From an uncultured Clostridium sp. (GTDB lineage: Bacteria; Bacillota; Clostridia; Lachnospirales; Lachnospiraceae): DNA of 64,000 nucleotides. Made by a program: the position numbers and the translations under genes. The stretch spans positions 1 through 64,000 of the forward strand of contig UQMJ01000008.1 in the NCBI GenBank assembly GCA_900542035.1, in the 5' to 3' direction. The first letter of the stretch is position 1. The number at the start of each line of letters is the position of its first letter. Shown here in pieces: positions 50,822-59,551 of this stretch. The notes under the pieces are model-generated. The model saw only the letters and a list, made by a program, of their open reading frames with translations. It had not been told where the DNA came from and did not search any database.

Positions 50822-51858
50822 ATGAAAGATAACAAAATAAAAGTTTTTTTGCTTGGAAGTTATAGAAATAATGCAGGCCCTGATAATGTAAATAGATGTT
50901 TGATTGAAAATAGCCCTTATGATTTTTTATATATAAAGAAGACAGGGAGAATTGCTAAAAGAGTAGAAATCTTACGAAAAATAGTGAGTAGTAATGTTGT
51001 TGTTTTTAGTGGATTTGGAAAAAATAAGTTTTGGTTATCCTTAAGTAAAGTTTTACATAAAAAAACAATCTATTTGATGCATGGTTGTGCGACTTATGAA
51101 ACAAAAATAAATAAATTGAATGTTAAAAAGAAAATATTAGATTTTGAAAAAGAATTTTTGGAATCAGTAGATTTAGTCCTTCCAGTATCAGAACAATATA
51201 AAAACTGGGTAATACAACAATTTCCTAATGTAGAAAAGAAAATATATTTTCTTAACTCAGGAATTATCAGGGGGGGCAAAACTATGTTATAGATAGAGCT
51301 AATAAAGAAAACGATGAAAAAATTCGTATTATCGTAGCAGGTGGAGACCGGATACAAAAGAATAACATTGAGGTATGTAAAGCTGTAGAATTATTATCTA
51401 GAAGAATAAATAGAGAGATAGAACTGCAGATATGTGGAAGAAAATATTATAATAATGATGTGTTCTCAGAATATTCACATACTACTTATTTAGGTATGTT
51501 ACCCAATAAGCAATTTATGGAGAAATTAGGAAATGCTAATATATTTGTTTTAAACAGCGAAGTGGAGTCATTTGGTCTTTCAGCAGTAGATGCGTTAACA
51601 GCAGGATGTAATATATTGATTAGTAAGAATTCTGGAATTAGGTCAATTCTATCGCTGACAGAAGATGATATTATCTTTGATACACATAATCCTTTAGAAA
51701 TTGCTGATAAGATAGAGAAACTTATTTCAAAAAATAATGGAATAAGAATTTTAGATTCTATTGATTTTGAACATTACTCTTGGAGAAGTGTTGCAGAACG
51801 ATTATATAAGATATGTGAAGCTGTGTGTAATGGTGGAAATTATAATCTTATACGATAA
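50822..51858 (+). pseudogene. Glycosyltransferase (GT4-like), out of frame at a G7 tract
   Basis: The current frame encodes 156 residues (N-terminal Rossmann half, L-M-H-G-C-A-T-Y) and stops at 51290-51292 right after a G7 tract. From 51277 another frame continues without stops: donor-binding half with I-I-V-A-G-G-D-R, G-M-L-P-N-K-Q-F-M, S-E-V-E-S-F-G-L-S-A-V-D-A-L, ending at TAA 51856-51858. Eight Gs (or five) would join the halves into about 345 residues. As sequenced it should yield no active enzyme, which would shorten or change the repeat unit. It starts two bases after the pyruvyl transferase gene. Confidence 0.85.
51270..51276 (+). repeat. G7 tract in the glycosyltransferase gene
   Basis: Seven Gs in a very AT-rich gene, exactly at the frame break; one more G restores the frame. 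Confidence 0.9.
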
Positions 51859-51873
51859 GAGCGGAGGAAAGAG

Positions 51874-53310
51874 ATGTTATCAGAATTAATGAATCGATAT
51901 AAGAATATGTCAGTAGGTGTAAAAGCCTCTCTTTGGTTTATGGGATGTAATATTTTGCAAAAAGGAATTTCTTTTATCACAGTTCCTATATTCACTAGGA
52001 TACTGACTGTAAACGATTATGGACTTTATTCTTTGTTTTGTTCATGGGAAAGTGTATTGGCTATCTTTGTTACATTAAATCTAAGTTACCAGGTGTTTAA
52101 TAACGGAATGGTAAAATATTCTCATGATAAAGATGGGTATACAACATCAATGGTTGGCTTGACTTTGGCACTCGCAGCTTTTTGGGGAGTGATTTTAGTT
52201 TTCCTTCACAAAGTGTTTGCTAACATAATCGGATTAGATGTAAGATATCTAGTTCTTATGTTGTTGGATATGGTTTTTATGGCAATTTCTGGATTGTGGA
52301 TTGTACGACAAAGATACGATTTTCAGTATAGAGCATTGAGCTTTGTAACAATTTTTTCAACAATCATTAATCCAATTCTGGGAATAATTTTAGTATATAA
52401 TATGAACGATAAACCTTTTGCGAGGTGTTTATCCATTGTAATTACTAACGGAATTGTGGTACTCATTACATATGCTTGGATTTTGAAAAAAAATAGAAAG
52501 CATATAAGATTAGATTATTGGAAATATGCTTTAAAGCTAGATTTTCCGCTAATACCTCATTATTTATCCATGGTTTTATTGAATAACTGCGATAGGATTA
52601 TGATTGGAAAAATTTGTGGTAATATGTACGCAGCATTTTACAGTATTGCTCATAATGCATCTATGGTAATGAACATAATTATCACAAGTATCAACTCGTC
52701 ATTTAATCCATGGCTATATCAGAAATTAAGTGAAAAAGACTATGGAAAAATAAAAGAAATATCCAGGTACCTATTGATTGTTGTGGCAGGAGTTTCTATA
52801 ATACCGATTATTTTTGCTCCAGAAATTATAGCAATATTGGGTTCTGATGAATATTCCAGTGCAGTATCGATAATGCCGATTTTTTCTTGTTGTGTTTTCT
52901 TGATTTATGTTTATACATTATTTTCAAATGTAGAAATGTTCTTTGAGAAACCTAAATACACAATGTATGGATCGGTTAGTGCAACAGTAATAAACATATT
53001 ATTGAATTACTTTTTTATAAAAAGAATCGGATATCAGGCGGCTGCATATACTACATTACTTTGTTATATATTACTTTCTGTTTTTCACTATTGTAGTATG
53101 AGGTATATTTGTAAAACAGAAAATATAAATCAACAAATCTATGACATAAGACTTATTGTGGCATTGTTTTTGATGATAATAATGTGTGCAGTCGTTATTA
53201 GCTTCTTGTTTAAATATATATTAATTCGATTTTTTATTCTAGTAATGATTGCACTAATTGCTGTAAAGAAAAAGGAAGTTATCACAAGAGCATTTCGTAA
53301 ACCAGATTAA
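51874..53310 (+). CDS. Polysaccharide flippase (Wzx-like), first copy
   Basis: 478 residues with about 14 hydrophobic helices of the MOP/polysaccharide-synthase type. Starts with S-V-G-V-K-A-S-L-W-F-M-G-C-N-I-L-Q-K-G and has P-H-Y-L-S-M-V-L-L-N-N-C-D-R-I-M-I at mid-protein. It should move lipid-linked repeat units across the membrane. A second, different flippase follows by 16 bases. Confidence 0.9.
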   Translation: MLSELMNRYKNMSVGVKASLWFMGCNILQKGISFITVPIFTRILTVNDYGLYSLFCSWESVLAIFVTLNLSYQVFNNGMVKYSHDKDGYTTSMVGLTLALAAFWGVILVFLHKVFANIIGLDVRYLVLMLLDMVFMAISGLWIVRQRYDFQYRALSFVTIFSTIINPILGIILVYNMNDKPFARCLSIVITNGIVVLITYAWILKKNRKHIRLDYWKYALKLDFPLIPHYLSMVLLNNCDRIMIGKICGNMYAAFYSIAHNASMVMNIIITSINSSFNPWLYQKLSEKDYGKIKEISRYLLIVVAGVSIIPIIFAPEIIAILGSDEYSSAVSIMPIFSCCVFLIYVYTLFSNVEMFFEKPKYTMYGSVSATVINILLNYFFIKRIGYQAAAYTTLLCYILLSVFHYCSMRYICKTENINQQIYDIRLIVALFLMIIMCAVVISFLFKYILIRFFILVMIALIAVKKKEVITRAFRKPD

Positions 53311-53326
53311 ATTGTGAGGTAAGAAA

Positions 53327-54739
53327 ATGGTTAGCGAAAGCAGAGGAAAGTACTTATTTAAGAATACATTTATTTTTACGATTGGAAGCATAGCGACAAA
53401 ACTTATAACGTTTATTTTGGTTCCAATTTACACGCATATTTTGACAACACAAGAATACGGTGTTGTAGATTTGATTTCAACAATTAGTATGGTGTTAGCA
53501 CCAGTAATAATTTTAAATATAAGTGAAAGTGTTATGCGTTTTTCTCTGGATAAGGATGCTGACCATAATCAGATAATGAGCTCAGGAATAGTGATCCTCA
53601 TAATGGCAGTGGTAGGAGGAATATTTATTATTCCTATTATAAAACTTTTTGAAAATCTTAGAGAATATTCTTACTATTTGTATTTTTACACAATATCTAG
53701 TGCCAGCACACAATTGTTTTTATGTTATTTACGAGGAAAAGAAGAATTGATGCAATATACCTGTGGAAATATCATAAATACATTTAGCGTTGCAATTTTT
53801 AATATCCTGTTTTTGGTTATATTAAAAAAAGGGATAGAAGGATATTTGATAGCGTATATAATTGCGAATACAGTAACGACAGTATATGCATTTTTTGTAG
53901 GAAACGTATTAGGTGTCATTAAGAACTTTAAAATAGATAAGGGATTAACAGTGGCAATGTTAAAATATTCTCTGGTGTTAGTTCCGAATGTATTTATGTG
54001 GTGGATTATGAACTCTGCCGATCGTATTGTGATTACTGCGGTTATTGGTGTTGCAGCAAATGGTATTTTCGCAATTGCTTATAAAATTCCATCTTTGATG
54101 TCAACTGTAGCTGGGATTTTTAACCAAGCATGGTCTTACTCGGCAATTCGTGAAGATGAAAGTGAAGATAAGGAAAGTTATACAAACAATGTGTATAAAG
54201 GATTTTTTATGGTTATTTCTTTATCGGCACTTGGGATGCTGATGATTCTCAAACCATTTATGTATGTATATGTTAATGAAGCTTATTATAGTGCATGGAG
54301 ATATGCGCCATATTTGATAATAGGGTTTGTATTTCAGGCACTTGCTTCATTTCTTTCTACACCTTATACAGTAAATAAAGATAGCAAAGGATTTTTGTTT
54401 TCGGCTACATTTGGAGCGATAGTTAACATTGCATTAAATTTTTTGTTGGTTTTTAGATGGGGACTTACAGGCGTTGCAATAGCAACGAGTGTAAGCTATA
54501 TAGCAGTGTTTTTTTACCGAGTTAAAGATACAAAAAAATATGTGCAAATGGATGTTTTTAATAAAAGGTATCTATTAATAATGATAATTTTATTTATACA
54601 AGCTATGGTAGTATATAGTGAAAGTAATCTTTCTTATATGTTGTTAATGATGTTTTTCCTATTAGGAATAATTTTACAGCATGAAACATGGTATCCACTG
54701 TATGCGCAATTTAAAAGCAAAGTAATGCATAGAAAGTGA
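53327..54739 (+). CDS. Polysaccharide flippase (Wzx-like), second copy
   Basis: 470 residues, about 14 helices, same superfamily but only distantly like the first: starts L-F-K-N-T-F-I-F-T-I-G-S-I-A-T-K-L-I and has W-I-M-N-S-A-D-R-I-V-I-T centrally. Either two unit types are exported or one copy is a leftover of locus exchange. Confidence 0.9.
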   Translation: MVSESRGKYLFKNTFIFTIGSIATKLITFILVPIYTHILTTQEYGVVDLISTISMVLAPVIILNISESVMRFSLDKDADHNQIMSSGIVILIMAVVGGIFIIPIIKLFENLREYSYYLYFYTISSASTQLFLCYLRGKEELMQYTCGNIINTFSVAIFNILFLVILKKGIEGYLIAYIIANTVTTVYAFFVGNVLGVIKNFKIDKGLTVAMLKYSLVLVPNVFMWWIMNSADRIVITAVIGVAANGIFAIAYKIPSLMSTVAGIFNQAWSYSAIREDESEDKESYTNNVYKGFFMVISLSALGMLMILKPFMYVYVNEAYYSAWRYAPYLIIGFVFQALASFLSTPYTVNKDSKGFLFSATFGAIVNIALNFLLVFRWGLTGVAIATSVSYIAVFFYRVKDTKKYVQMDVFNKRYLLIMIILFIQAMVVYSESNLSYMLLMMFFLLGIILQHETWYPLYAQFKSKVMHRK

Positions 54740-54762
54740 AAATATTACGAGGGATGGTACAG

Positions 54763-55887
54763 ATGCGGAGATTAGTATGTGAAGAAAATATGTGTACAGG
54801 CTGTAAGGCGTGTATTGACAAATGTGTAAAGGATGCTATATCAATTAAAGATGATCTTGATTCATTTAATGCAGTTATTGATGAAAGTAAATGTATAGAT
54901 TGTGGAGCCTGCCATAAAGTATGTCCCAATAATACACCAGTTGAATTAAAGAAACAGTTATCATGGCATCAAGGGTGGACGAATGAAAAGGAGGAAAGAG
55001 AAAAAAGTTCCTCTGGTGGATTTGCAACAGTGCTTTCGAAAGAATTTATTAGACAGAACGGAGTTGTTTGCAGTTGTGCTTTTTCAAATGGAGATTTTAT
55101 GTTTGAAATAGCTGAATCAGAAGAAGCAGTAGAAAAGTTTCGTGGTTCTAAATATGTAAAGAGTAATCCTGAAGGAATTTATAAAAAAATAAACGAATTG
55201 TTGAGAACACAGAAAAAAGTGCTTTTTATTGGATTACCATGTCAAGTGGCAGCAGTAAAAAATTTCGTTGGAAAAAAGAATGAGCAGAATTTATATACCG
55301 TAGATTTAATTTGTCATGGTACACCGTCTGTTAAAATACTTGAAAATTACCTGAGTCAATATAAAGTGAATTTGAGAAAAATTAAGGATATTTCTTTTCG
55401 GACAAAGAATTCGTTTATGTTAAAAAACAATGAGAGGCCAATTATTGATTCACGAATTCAAGATAGATATACAATGACATTTTTATCTTCACTAAATTAT
55501 ACTGAGAACTGTTATTCGTGTAAGTATGCAACAGATAAGCGTGTTGGCGATATTACAATTGGTGATTCCTGGGGAAGTGGATTAACGGAAGAGATTGAAA
55601 AAGGAATTTCTCTTATTATGTGTCAGACTGAAAAAGGGAAAGAATTATTAAAATTGATACCTTTTCATTTTGAAAAAGTAAATATTGATGAGGCATTAAA
55701 AAATAATCATCAATTAAGACATCCGGCAATAGCACCAGAAAAAAGAAAAGAGTTTTTTGAGGGAATAAAAAAGGGAAAAAAATACGATGCAGTTGTAGCA
55801 AAAATTTATCCAAAGGCTTGTTTAAAACAAAGAATCAAGAAAATTTTGTATTCTTTTCGGGGGGGCAGTATGAGATTTACCGTTTAA
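54763..55887 (+). CDS. FrhB/FdhB-like Fe-S protein of polysaccharide loci
   Basis: About 374 residues. Two 4Fe-4S clusters (C-T-G-C-K-A-C-I-D-K-C and C-I-D-C-G-A-C-H-K-V-C-P), then the coenzyme-F420 hydrogenase beta-subunit fold with S-S-S-G-G-F-A, G-L-P-C-Q-V-A, V-D-L-I-C-H-G-T-P-S and C-Y-S-C-K-Y. In polysaccharide clusters such proteins sit beside pyruvyl transferases; a redox role on the sugar or pyruvyl group is guessed. ATG 54763 has GAGGG nine bases upstream; a GTG at 54736 overlaps the flippase gene. The C-terminal tail runs through a G7 tract. Confidence 0.85.
   Translation: MRRLVCEENMCTGCKACIDKCVKDAISIKDDLDSFNAVIDESKCIDCGACHKVCPNNTPVELKKQLSWHQGWTNEKEEREKSSSGGFATVLSKEFIRQNGVVCSCAFSNGDFMFEIAESEEAVEKFRGSKYVKSNPEGIYKKINELLRTQKKVLFIGLPCQVAAVKNFVGKKNEQNLYTVDLICHGTPSVKILENYLSQYKVNLRKIKDISFRTKNSFMLKNNERPIIDSRIQDRYTMTFLSSLNYTENCYSCKYATDKRVGDITIGDSWGSGLTEEIEKGISLIMCQTEKGKELLKLIPFHFEKVNIDEALKNNHQLRHPAIAPEKRKEFFEGIKKGKKYDAVVAKIYPKACLKQRIKKILYSFRGGSMRFTV
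55859..55865 (+). repeat. G7 tract at the 3' end of the FrhB-like gene
   Basis: Seven Gs. Current frame ends R-G-G-S-M-R-F-T-V. Eight Gs would give R-G-G-Q-Y-E-I-Y-R-L-T-V-W-K, and six or nine a stop within three codons. It lies about 20 bases before the duplicated vanZ segment. Confidence 0.8.
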
Positions 55888-55905
55888 CGGTCTGGAAGTA
55901 ATAGT

Positions 55906-56184
55906 ATGAGAATGAATTTAATAGAAACAATACAACAAATACTAAATAACATAATTCGTAGCGTGTTAGCAGCACTGTATCAATCATTCTGGGCGGCCCT
56001 GTTGTTAGCTGGAGTTTCAATATTTGAGAACTGTGATATGGAAGAGTCTAAAGGTAGTGGGGCATTTGTATTGACAATCGAATTTGTTCAAGTACTATTT
56101 CACTTGGGTACATTTCAACTATCAGATTTGTTTTATAATACTCTTGGTGGAATGATTTACTATAGTTTTTTCAAAAAAAATTAA
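55906..56184 (+). pseudogene. VanZ-family gene with internal deletion
   Basis: A damaged copy of the gene at 57328. The shared segment starts about 55883 (ACGGTCTGGAAGTAATAGTATGAG) in both places: 39 N-terminal codons match, then about 340 bases are missing. After the scar the sequence is first out of frame relative to the intact copy and then resumes L-T-I-E-F-V-Q-V-L-F-H. A further four residues (M-C-G-G) are lost before G-M-I-Y-Y-S-F. The 92-codon frame is still open but lacks most of the VanZ core. Confidence 0.85.
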
Positions 56185-56270
56185 ATACAGGGTTTATTCA
56201 ATAGCAAAGTATTTGCTTGGTATGTATTTAATATCTTAGAAATATAATAATGCAAAGGAATATGATAAAT

Positions 56271-57176
56271 ATGAAAACAACATTACTTATTATGGCAGCC
56301 GGAATCGGCAGCCGATTTGGAACAGGAATCAAACAATTAGAGCCAGTCGATGATGCTGGCCATATTATCATGGATTATTCGATTCATGATGCGATTGAAG
56401 CTGGTTTCAACCATGTGGTATTTATCATCCGCAGGGATATCGAGAAAGAGTTCAAAGAGGTGATTGGCGACCGCATTACATCTATCTGTAACTCTTATGG
56501 TGTAGCAGTGGACTATGCTTTCCAGGATATCAACGATATCCCTGGCATTTTGCCAGAAGGCCGAACGAAACCGTGGGGAACAGGTCAGGCCGTACTTGCA
56601 GCAAAAAAGGTTATTGACACTCCATTTATTGTAATCAATGCAGATGATTATTATGGTAAGGAAGGCTTTAAAGCTATCCATGAGTATCTGATAAATGGCG
56701 GAAAGTCGTGTATGGCGGGCTTTGTTCTGAAGAATACGCTGTCTGACAATGGTGGCGTTACTCGTGGAATCTGCAAGATGGACGCAGAGAATAATCTGAC
56801 CGAAGTTGTAGAGACTAAAAATATTGTAAAGTGCGGGAGCGGAGCAGAAGCAGATGGACAGACCATTGATGCTGAAACTCTCGTTTCCATGAATATGTGG
56901 GGATTGACACCCGATTTTTTAGAAGTGTTGGAGAACGGATTTGAGGAGTTTTTTGAAAAAGACGTGAAACAGAATCCAACAACGGCAGAGTATCTGATTC
57001 CGGTAGTGATTGGCCAGTTGTTGAACCAGGGTAAAATATCCGTGAAGGTGCTAAAAAGTAATGACACTTGGTATGGCATGACATATAAGGAAGATGTTGC
57101 ATCTGTGAAGCTCAGCTTCAAAAAAATGCTGGAGAACGGCGCATATAAGGCTGACTTATTTAGTGACCTTAAATGA
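56271..57176 (+). CDS. Sugar-1-phosphate nucleotidyltransferase
   Basis: 301 residues. L-I-M-A-A-G-I-G-S-R-F-G-T-G is the nucleotide loop (Gly-rich, with Arg), and V-I-N-A-D-D-Y-Y-G holds the metal Asp; a G-T-G-Q-A-V segment also fits. In Lachnospiraceae, close relatives sit beside N-acetylhexosamine kinase genes (from memory), and such a kinase fusion is encoded at 59954; together they may form a UDP-HexNAc salvage pair. ATG 56271 is the third in-frame ATG; the AAGGA site fits it best. G+C returns to the level of the rest of the window at this gene. Confidence 0.85.
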   Translation: MKTTLLIMAAGIGSRFGTGIKQLEPVDDAGHIIMDYSIHDAIEAGFNHVVFIIRRDIEKEFKEVIGDRITSICNSYGVAVDYAFQDINDIPGILPEGRTKPWGTGQAVLAAKKVIDTPFIVINADDYYGKEGFKAIHEYLINGGKSCMAGFVLKNTLSDNGGVTRGICKMDAENNLTEVVETKNIVKCGSGAEADGQTIDAETLVSMNMWGLTPDFLEVLENGFEEFFEKDVKQNPTTAEYLIPVVIGQLLNQGKISVKVLKSNDTWYGMTYKEDVASVKLSFKKMLENGAYKADLFSDLK

Positions 57177-57327
57177 CCAGTAGCCGGAGATGGTTAAAGC
57201 AACTAAAAAGAGACTCAAGAATAGCTTCCCAACTATATACCCCTTTTTCTTTCCAGTCTCAATTTTCAGCAAGTTCGTTCGGAACACTTTTGAATAAGAA
57301 GCCATTTAATGGTCTGGAAGTAATAGT

Positions 57328-57966
57328 ATGAGGATGAATTTGATGGAAACAATACAACAAGTACTAAATAGTATAATTCGCAATGTATTAACAGCGCTGT
57401 ATCAGCCATTCTGGGCAGCTCTGTTGTTAGCCGGAGTTTCGATGTTTGCATTTCTATATGCAAAGGAACATGACTGGAAGAACGACAATTTTCTTCCGCA
57501 GATGATACGCGTCTGGTATAATGAGTTTCGCAGTTCATCAACTTTTCGCAGGACATTTTTATTAGTATTTTATACAACCATGATCTTATTTCGGACGGTA
57601 TTAAACCGGCAGATTTGGTTTGATCCGTTAGGAAAAATTATGGGAGGATGGGGACTGTATGATGAAAATGGAACTCTTACTACGGAATCGATAGAAAATT
57701 TTATGTTATTTGTGCCATTTACGATCTTGCTCTTCTGGGCATTCAGAGAGCAGATTTTCAGAAAAGAACCGTATTTGAAAGCTGTGATATGGAAGAGCCT
57801 AAAGATAGTGGGAACATTTGCGCTGACAATCGAATTTGTTCAGGTACTATTTCATTTGGGTACATTCCAACTATCAGATTTGTTTTATAATACCCTTGGC
57901 GGAATGTGTGGCGGAATGATTTATTATAGTTTTTATGTTCTAAAAAGACGTTTGCTGCAGATGTAA
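57328..57966 (+). CDS. VanZ-family membrane protein
   Basis: 212 residues with about five helices. Central E-N-F-M-L-F-V-P-F-T-I-L-L and the end T-I-E-F-V-Q-V-L-F-H-L-G-T-F-Q-L-S-D-L are VanZ marks (the teicoplanin-resistance accessory family of unclear function). Intact version of the copy at 55906. The 150 bases before it show no gene. Confidence 0.88.
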   Translation: MRMNLMETIQQVLNSIIRNVLTALYQPFWAALLLAGVSMFAFLYAKEHDWKNDNFLPQMIRVWYNEFRSSSTFRRTFLLVFYTTMILFRTVLNRQIWFDPLGKIMGGWGLYDENGTLTTESIENFMLFVPFTILLFWAFREQIFRKEPYLKAVIWKSLKIVGTFALTIEFVQVLFHLGTFQLSDLFYNTLGGMCGGMIYYSFYVLKRRLLQM

Positions 57967-57992
57967 AATCAATGGCTCTTTCAGCAAAACTA

Positions 57993-58001
57993 TGTTATAA
58001 T
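57993..58001 (+). promoter_or_regulatory. Extended -10 promoter of the second Rpn gene
   Basis: TGTTATAAT matches TGnTATAAT; no good -35. The same element is kept at 59430-59438 before the decayed copy. Confidence 0.55.
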
Positions 58002-58037
58002 TCCTTCATAGGATTCCTCTGTGGAACTGGAGGAAAT

Positions 58038-58928
58038 ATGAAGAAACGAAAAACACTGCAGGACTTGACAATTAAGGATAACTTTCTGTTTGGCGCAGTA
58101 ATGCACGTAGAGGAAAACTGCAAGGGATTTCTGGAACTGGTACTGGGGTTTCCCATCGCCCATGTTGTAGTGAGCAAAGAGAGAAGTATGATTTATCATC
58201 CGGAATATAAAGGTGTACGCCTGGACATTTATGCGGAAGATGAAAACCATACCCACTACAACGTGGAGATGCAGATGCGCAGAAAGAAGGCTCTTGGAAA
58301 GCGAAGCCGCTATTATCACAGCCAGATTGTAATGGAAGCCCTGGAAAGCGGAGAAGAGTATGAAACCATTCCGGATACCTTCGTAATCTTTGTATGCGAT
58401 TTTGATCCGTTTGGAAAAGAACTTTACTGTTACACGTTTCAAAATGAATGCAAAGAAGACAGAAACGTGAAACTGGAAGATGGCTGCTGCACCATCTTCT
58501 TAAGCACCCAGGGAAAGAAGGAAGAACTGGTTTCGCCGGATCTTGTCAGGCTCCTAAAGTTTGTAATGGCTGACCTGGAGGAAAGCGAAGGGGATTTTGG
58601 AGATGAACTGGTAGAAAGGTTCCAGAAGACCATTCGCGAAATCAAGGCCGATCGGGAAATGGGAGGACGCTATATGATTTTCGAAGAGATGCTGCGGGAA
58701 GAAAAGCAAGAAGGAAGGATAGAGGGAACTATAAAAGCCAAACAAGATGATATTTTGGAACTTCTGGAAGATTTGGGAGAGATTCCAAAAGAGCTGCAGG
58801 AGAAAATCGAAGGTCAGGAAGATCTTGGAAAACTTAAGGTTCTGCACAAGATGGCAGCCAGAGCAGACTCTATAGGTGCATTTGAGAAGGAAGCAGAAGC
58901 GTATCTTTGTTCCAAAGAAGCAAAATAA
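58038..58928 (+). CDS. Rpn-family PD-(D/E)xK nuclease
   Basis: 296 residues. Starts in the family manner (L-Q-D-L-T-I-K-D-N-F-L-F-G-A-V-M); the nuclease core is V-R-L-D-I-Y-A-E-D then Y-N-V-E-M-Q-M, with R-S-R-Y-Y-H-S-Q following. The C-terminal third is helical and Glu/Lys-rich. ATG 58038 follows TGGAGGAAAT. It belongs to the same family as 8604 but a different branch; function presumably DNA cleavage in recombination, unproven in Clostridia. A shortened copy follows at 59447. Confidence 0.9.
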   Translation: MKKRKTLQDLTIKDNFLFGAVMHVEENCKGFLELVLGFPIAHVVVSKERSMIYHPEYKGVRLDIYAEDENHTHYNVEMQMRRKKALGKRSRYYHSQIVMEALESGEEYETIPDTFVIFVCDFDPFGKELYCYTFQNECKEDRNVKLEDGCCTIFLSTQGKKEELVSPDLVRLLKFVMADLEESEGDFGDELVERFQKTIREIKADREMGGRYMIFEEMLREEKQEGRIEGTIKAKQDDILELLEDLGEIPKELQEKIEGQEDLGKLKVLHKMAARADSIGAFEKEAEAYLCSKEAK

Positions 58929-58978
58929 TTAGACCTACTTATTTTCGGCAATGGTTCACATTGTCAGAAACGATTCTA

Positions 58979-59006
58979 TCCCAATGCCATCTGCGGCATT
59001 GGGACT
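58979..59006 (+). terminator. Hairpin after the second Rpn gene
   Basis: TCCCAATGCC (58979-58988) pairs with GGCATTGGGA (58995-59004); few Ts follow. The rest of the gap to 59220 shows no gene. Confidence 0.6.
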
Positions 59007-59220
59007 TATCAGAACTCTTAAACAGAGTGTCTTACTAATTCGGTAATTTATCAATCATAATATTTAAACAGAGGAATTCTATTATTTAGCAATTGTTTTA
59101 AGCCTGTATAAAAAGTGCTCATCATGCATATGTTCTAAGAGGGCATCTATGGACAAAAGTGGTTCATAAATATTCTCTTTGTTACAAATACTAAGAAAAT
59201 ACAGGAAAGGGGAATGCGTT

Positions 59221-59367
59221 ATGATAACTTTATTGGTAACTGCTGGAATATTATTGTTTCTGGCAGTGAATTTTGTATTGTACTGCTGCTTAAAAGAGGC
59301 AGCAAAAGCAGATCAGATATATGAAAGATTAAATGAAATAAGGGAACGGGAAGGAAAAGATGAATAG
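59221..59367 (+). CDS. Very small membrane protein
   Basis: 48 residues: one helix (3-22) followed by a charged tail (K-E-A-A-K-A-D-Q-I-Y-E-R-L-N-E-I-R). ATG 59221 after AAAGGGG. Unknown; lies between two copies of the Rpn region. Confidence 0.5.
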   Translation: MITLLVTAGILLFLAVNFVLYCCLKEAAKADQIYERLNEIREREGKDE

Positions 59368-59420
59368 ATAAGCATAGGACACCTGCTGCAATTGTATGAA
59401 TCGGAATTACTTTCCTGTTT

Positions 59421-59551
59421 GGCAAAACTGTGTTATAATCCTCTTATAAAGACCATTCGCGAGAACAAGGCCGATCGGGAAATGGGCGAACTCTATAGGT
59501 GCCTTTGAGCGGGAAGCAGAAGCCTACCTTTGCTCCGAAGAAGCAAAATAA
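59421..59551 (+). pseudogene. Decayed second copy of the Rpn nuclease gene
   Basis: Three pieces of the 58.0 kb gene in order: the promoter area (59421-59446, like 57984-58010), codons around K-T-I-R-E-x-K-A-D-R-E-M-G (59447-59487, like 58628-58668), and the last codons I-G-A-F-E-R-E-A-E-A-Y-L-C-S-E-E-A-K with stop (59488-59551). The match continues past the stop. About 800 bases in total are missing between them. Not functional. Confidence 0.8.
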
